From Roseiarcus sp963758335 (lineage in GTDB: Bacteria; Pseudomonadota; Alphaproteobacteria; Rhizobiales; Beijerinckiaceae): 64,000 bases of DNA. The position numbers and the translations under genes were made by a program. Shown here one piece after another: positions 60,604-64,000 of this stretch. The first letter of the stretch is position 1; each line of letters begins with the position of its first letter. Location: NCBI GenBank assembly GCA_963758335.1, contig CAVWVF010000002.1, forward strand, positions 310,001 through 374,000, read 5' to 3'. The notes below the pieces were generated by a model. That model did not search any database. It worked only from the letters and a program-made list of their open reading frames with translations, and had not been told where the DNA came from.

Positions 60604-61225
60604 GCCGAGTAGGCCCGGGGAATTTCACCCCGAGCCTCTCACAGAACCGGACGTGAGACTCTCGCCTCATCCGGCTCGTGCCACTCAACGAAGGCTGACG
60701 CCTTCCGGTGAGACAGCTGGGGTTCCTCCGGTTTCCCGTTGACCCAACAAACACCGTGAGTGACCCACCCCTTTCGCTCCACGGGCATTACCCCGCTTCG
60801 TCACCACTATGGGGCGGTCCGCGCCTGACTGGCCCATCGGTACTTTCAGCCTCGCGGGTCCACCGCTTGTCAACCAGGGTCTCAAGTTCCGTACGAAGGC
60901 CTGAGCGAGAGTCACGCCTCCTGAACACCGGACACCGCGTGGTCAGTAAGTAGGTATCTTCCACGCTGATCCCGGAGCAAGCGGGCGACCCCGGTTTCGA
61001 TGTCGTCCAAGTTTGTTTCGATGCGTCGTCAGAGGTTCGCTTGCGCTCGTCACTCTCATCCATACCTCACGTGATGCCCGCCACGCCTTTTGACCATGAC
61101 GTTCACCACCGCGGCTTTTGACCGAAGCAGCTCATGGCGGTTTGAAGCCTCCTCCTACAAGGCGACTTCGAAGGGTCCACCTTCATCTCTCGTACAGCAT
61201 GACGCTTGCGGTCTTCTTGACACAA
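60604..61225 (-). mobile_element. ORF-less group II intron
   Basis: The minus-strand 3' end reads CTACTCGGC (60604) after a domain VI stem (CTCGGGG-TGAAATT-CCCCGGG). Domain V at 60644-60677 is intact. Upstream segments match the inner intron at 46950-48833 in order, e.g. CACGAGCCGGATGAGGCGAG, and GAGAGATGAAGGTGGACCC against its GAGATGAGGG...GGCCCC. No RT frame is present. The 5' end is uncertain (GTGTCAAGAAG at ~61222 is one candidate). Any mobility or splicing would need a maturase supplied in trans. Confidence 0.75.
60644..60677 (-). ncRNA. domain V of the ORF-less group II intron
   Basis: Minus strand GAGCCGGATGAGGCGAGAG then TCTCACGTCCGGTTC, differing from the inner-intron domain V (46990-47024) by about one base. 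Intact catalytic hairpin. Confidence 0.88.
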
Positions 61226-61290
61226 CCCGCTCTCAAAACATCCGGAAAGCTGATACAGATACCAGGACCGCGAACGAGGCAAGACAGCGA

Positions 61291-62220
61291 ATGTCGCGAA
61301 ACTTTCTGGTGATCGACCCCGAGGAGCGTCCCGACGTGCTGCACGGCTTGGCCTCGCCGGCCCGCGTCCGCATCCTGCGGCTGTTGCACCGCGCGGCGGG
61401 CGCCAACGTCAACGAAGTCTCCGTAGCGCTCGATCTGCCGCAATCGACGGTGTCGTCCAACCTGCAAATTCTCGAAGAGGCCGGCCTTGTGCGAAGCGAG
61501 ACGCGCAAGGGGCGGAAAGGCAATCAAAAGCTTTGCTTCTCGGCTTTCGACGAAGTCCTTGTCATGATCCGCGACGATCCCGCCGGGACCCACGCCAACG
61601 TGATCGAAGTTGCGATGCCGATCGGGCTCTACACGAGCTGCGAGGTCAGCGCGCCATGCGGTCTCTGCTCGCCGCAAGGGATCATCGGCCTGCTCGATGT
61701 TCCGGGGACCTTTCTCAATCCGGACCGGATGAATGCTGGCCTGATGTGGTTTACGCGGGGCTTCGTCGAGTATCAGTTTCCCAACAACGCCCGCCTCGTC
61801 GGCAAGTCGGTGGCCGCGCTCGAGTTTTCGCTGGAAATGTCCTCTGAGGTACCGGGGACGTCGGCCGAGTGGCCTTCCGACATCACGGTCGCGGTCAACG
61901 GTCGGGAGATCGGCATGTGGACGAGCCCCGGAGATTTCGGCGAAAAGCGAGGCGTTTATACGCCGGACTGGTGGAAGCTGAAGGGCAGCCAGTACGGCAA
62001 GCTCAAGAACTGGCGCGTCACCCCGGAAGGGTCCTTCGTCGACGGGGTGAAGATCTCCTCGCTGACCCCCGACGATCTCGACATTTCCGCCCATCATTCG
62101 ATCCGGCTCAGGATCGAGGTCAGACCGGATGCTCGACATCCCGGCGGGGTCAACATCTTTGGCCGGGGCTTCGGCAACTACGATCAGGACATCGTGCTTC
62201 GCCTGACGACCGAGTCTTGA
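61291..62220 (+). CDS. ArsR-type transcriptional regulator with C-terminal ligand-binding-like domain
   Basis: 309 residues from the ATG at 61291; the longer frame from 61090 runs through intron sequence. Winged-helix part: HGLASPARVRILRLLHRAAG, VSVALDLPQSTVSSNLQILE (recognition helix), AGLVRSETRKGRKGNQKLC. The remaining ~210 residues (SAPCGLCSPQGIIGLLDVPG; MWTSPGDFGEKRGVYTPDWW) form a large domain resembling a jelly-roll/sugar-responsive effector domain. The intron lies ~65 bp upstream and may have displaced its promoter. Ligand unknown. Confidence 0.85.
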   Translation: MSRNFLVIDPEERPDVLHGLASPARVRILRLLHRAAGANVNEVSVALDLPQSTVSSNLQILEEAGLVRSETRKGRKGNQKLCFSAFDEVLVMIRDDPAGTHANVIEVAMPIGLYTSCEVSAPCGLCSPQGIIGLLDVPGTFLNPDRMNAGLMWFTRGFVEYQFPNNARLVGKSVAALEFSLEMSSEVPGTSAEWPSDITVAVNGREIGMWTSPGDFGEKRGVYTPDWWKLKGSQYGKLKNWRVTPEGSFVDGVKISSLTPDDLDISAHHSIRLRIEVRPDARHPGGVNIFGRGFGNYDQDIVLRLTTES

Positions 62221-62233
62221 CCGACCGGCGGCT

Positions 62234-62460
62234 TCAGAGCGTCGCGCCCGACGCGCCGAACGGGCGGACGTCGACTTCGCTCAGCGTCAGTCCGACCGCC
62301 TGTCCGGGCTTCGCCTCGAGGTTTCCCTCGCCCTGGACGATCAGCTGTCCTGCCGGCGTATCCACATAGAGGAGCGTCGCGTTGCTGGGGCGGCTCGACG
62401 ATCGCTGGCGCCGCTGAAGGCCGCAGGGAGATCGTCGGCCTCAATCAGCATGAGACGCTC
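62234..62460 (-). pseudogene. sugar ABC transporter ATPase (UgpC/MalK type), C-terminal remnant
   Basis: Reading to the stop at 62234: ATLLYVDTPAGQLIVQGEGN, LEAKPGQAVGLTLSEVDVRP, FGASGATL, the TOBE domain end of MalK/UgpC-type ATPases. The preceding family segment (DLPAAFSG at ~62430) is in another frame. The rest of the gene, including the Walker motifs, is absent. It may be the lost ATPase of the sugar transporter whose binding protein is at 53059. 62461-62572 holds no gene. Confidence 0.7.
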
Positions 62461-62572
62461 CGGCCGGCGCGATGTCGTCGCCCGCCGAGTCAGGACTGGG
62501 TAAGCAACGCAGGCGACCATCGACCGGTAGAAGCGAATGGCGAAAAGCTCGATCGATACCCTTTCTATGCTT

Positions 62573-63445
62573 CTATGCGCTGTTTCGTATTCGCTCCAAC
62601 CGCCTCGCCTCGTGGTCGTGCTCAAGCGCCAGGCGGCCCCGGCCGACATCGTCCGGCGAGAGAACCGACTCCTTCAGCAGGATCGAATAGGGATGCTGCG
62701 GGTGGATCAGGACCTCGCGCGCCGGTCCGGTCTCGACGACCTTGCCCTTCTGCATGATGATGACGCGGTCGCTAATGGTGTAGGCGGTGGCGAGGTCGTG
62801 GGTGATGTAGAGGATCGACACTTGCAACTCGTCGCGGAGCCGCTGGAAGAGATTGACGATCGACATGCGTAGCGAAGCGTCGACCATCGAAACCGGCTCG
62901 TCGGCGACGATCAGCGCCGGCGAGGAGACGAGCGCACGCGCGATGGCCGTCCGCTGCAACTGGCCGCCCGACAATTCGTGGGGGAAGCGGCCCTTCACCT
63001 CGGCGAGCGAAAGTCCGACCTTCCGCAGCGCGGCGTCGACCGCCTCGTCCCGCGCCTTCTGCGACCGCGCGCCGGCGAGACGGACGGCGCTGGCGTAGAG
63101 ATAGCGGTCGACCCGCTTCAGCGGATTGAACGCTTCGTAGGGATTCTGCAGGATCGGCTGGACACGGCGGATGAAATCGAGCCGCCGTTTGCGGCCGCGC
63201 GCCTCGAAAAGCTCCTCGCCGCAAAAGCGGATGGCGCCGCTGGTCGGCGCAAGCGTGTTCAGGATCATGCGCGCGAGCGTGGTCTTGCCGCTGCCCGATT
63301 CGCCGATGATCGCGAGAATCTCCGGCCGCCCGGCCGGGAGCGTGAAGCTCACATCGTCGACGGCGTTGAAATGGCCGCGGCCGAACAGTCCGCCGACGGC
63401 GAATCGCCTGGTGACATGCTCGACCTCGAGGAGAGCGCCGCTCAC
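62573..63445 (-). CDS. dipeptide/oligopeptide ABC transporter ATP-binding protein (DppF-like)
   Basis: 290 residues from the GTG at 63445. Walker A IGESGSGKTTLARMIL (~44-59), Q-loop RVQPILQNPYEAFNPLKRVD (~92-111), signature ELSGGQLQRTAIARAL (~155-170), Walker B PALIVADEPVSMVDASLR (~173-190), H-loop YITHDLATAYTISDR. Odd: Met-Val replaces Ala-Leu in the usual S-A-L-D loop. Energises peptide or related uptake at the inner membrane. It overlaps the partner ATPase by 4 bp. Confidence 0.93.
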   Translation of the reverse strand: MSGALLEVEHVTRRFAVGGLFGRGHFNAVDDVSFTLPAGRPEILAIIGESGSGKTTLARMILNTLAPTSGAIRFCGEELFEARGRKRRLDFIRRVQPILQNPYEAFNPLKRVDRYLYASAVRLAGARSQKARDEAVDAALRKVGLSLAEVKGRFPHELSGGQLQRTAIARALVSSPALIVADEPVSMVDASLRMSIVNLFQRLRDELQVSILYITHDLATAYTISDRVIIMQKGKVVETGPAREVLIHPQHPYSILLKESVLSPDDVGRGRLALEHDHEARRLERIRNSA

Positions 63446-64000
63446 GGGACCAGGCCCGCGGGTTCGGCGCGCGGGGCGGTGCCAGCGGCGCGCTCCGTTG
63501 CGATCGGCTTCACCAGGGGGCTCGCGGCGTAGCAGGCGACGCGGCGCCCCGGAGCGAGCGTGGTGAGCGCCGGCGACGCCGCGCGGCAGACGTCCATCGC
63601 CAGCGGGCAACGGGGGTGAAACCGGCAGCCGCGGGGCGGATCGGCAAGATTCGGAGGCGCGCCGGAGAGCGATTCCTTGCGCGACTGCTCGCCGATCCTC
63701 GGCAGGCTCGCCACGAGATGCGCAGTATAGGGGTGCATCGGCTTCGTGAAGATCTCGGCCGTCGGCGCCTCCTCGACGAGCCTCCCAGCGTACATGATGC
63801 CCAGGCGGTCGGCGATATTGGCGTGCACCGTCATGTCGTGCGTGACGAACAGCATCGACGAGCCGATCTGCTGCTGCGCCTCGCGGATCATAGCGAGCAC
63901 ATCCTTTTGCACGATGACGTCGAGCGCGGTCGTCGGTTCGTCGGCTATGATGAAATCCGGACGGCAGATGGTGGCGAGCGCGATCGTGACGCGCTGCTTC
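63442..64000 (-). CDS. dipeptide/oligopeptide ABC transporter ATP-binding protein (DppD-like), partial
   Basis: C-terminal ~186 residues; the start lies beyond the window end. Visible: KQRVTIALATICRPDFIIA, DEPTTALDVIVQKDVLAMI (Walker B/D-loop), FVTHDMTVHANIADRLGIMY (H-loop), and the oligopeptide-specific C-terminal domain PPNLADPPRGCRFHPRCPLA with the C-x(6)-C type cluster. Pairs with the DppF-like gene. Confidence 0.93.
   Translation of the reverse strand, partial: KQRVTIALATICRPDFIIADEPTTALDVIVQKDVLAMIREAQQQIGSSMLFVTHDMTVHANIADRLGIMYAGRLVEEAPTAEIFTKPMHPYTAHLVASLPRIGEQSRKESLSGAPPNLADPPRGCRFHPRCPLAMDVCRAASPALTTLAPGRRVACYAASPLVKPIATERAAGTAPRAEPAGLVP

Noticed and set aside
1..64000. tRNA, rRNA or phage attachment sites
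   Set aside because: No cloverleaf or rRNA-like sequence was recognised; the recombinase element is in an intron RT gene, not a tRNA.

Overview
The window is high-GC DNA from an alphaproteobacterium, most likely Hyphomicrobiales (Rhizobiales; genus not resolvable from sequence alone). Support comes from the fused ispDF gene, the lipid A cluster DUF374 acyltransferase - waaA - lpxK with DUF4170 and an inositol-monophosphatase-like gene, and the CCCCTCTCCC/GGGAGAGGGG intergenic palindromes. No rRNA, tRNA or CRISPR array was seen.

Layout. 0.2-3.5 kb: K+ channel, GST-like protein, ispDF. 3.6-10.7 kb: four adenylate-cyclase-derived units, none intact, two of them hit by IS1595-family elements with perfect 8-bp target duplications. 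11.4-15.3 kb: an IS110-family transposase split by a decayed group II intron. 15.7-25.2 kb: a largely intact core stretch (isoprenylcysteine methyltransferase-like, lpxK, waaA, DUF374, DUF4170, phosphatase, two small exported proteins sharing a C-terminal motif, two LysE exporters, a broken sugar kinase, TerC). 25.2-32 kb: spacer repeats, DUF3892, a DUF305/beta-propeller pair, a porin and a PHB depolymerase, most of them broken. 32-38.3 kb: CBS protein, mannose-1-P guanylyltransferase with an abnormal signature motif, DsbA-like isomerase, SDR, group II intron fragment, HigBA toxin-antitoxin, a sterol desaturase/lysoplasmalogenase deletion fusion. 38.3-40.8 kb: an AT-richer patch with an ISL3 element. 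40.9-45 kb: epimerase, NRAMP-like transporter, slipin, YeaQ/GlsB protein. 45.2-52.9 kb: a nested mobile-element complex. 53-60.3 kb: a polyol/sugar regulon (periplasmic binding protein, two Gfo/Idh oxidoreductases, TIM-barrel isomerase, SDR, mannitol-dehydrogenase-like enzyme, RpiR regulator), partly broken. 60.6-64 kb: ORF-less group II intron, ArsR-type regulator, dipeptide ABC ATPases.

The most unusual structure is at 46.3-52.8 kb on the minus strand. One group II intron has its exact empty site preserved in a second copy of the flanking DNA at 11044/11045. Its reverse transcriptase gene is interrupted twice: by a ~2.7 kb serine-recombinase element at the codons of the first catalytic Asp motif, and by a second group II intron inside the codons following YADD. 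Removing both inserts restores one in-frame 459-codon RT and an intron of ~1.89 kb.

Frameshifts, fusions and deletions are dense throughout. Several come with large deletions, inversions or element insertions, which points to real genome decay, but single-base indels from sequencing error cannot be excluded.
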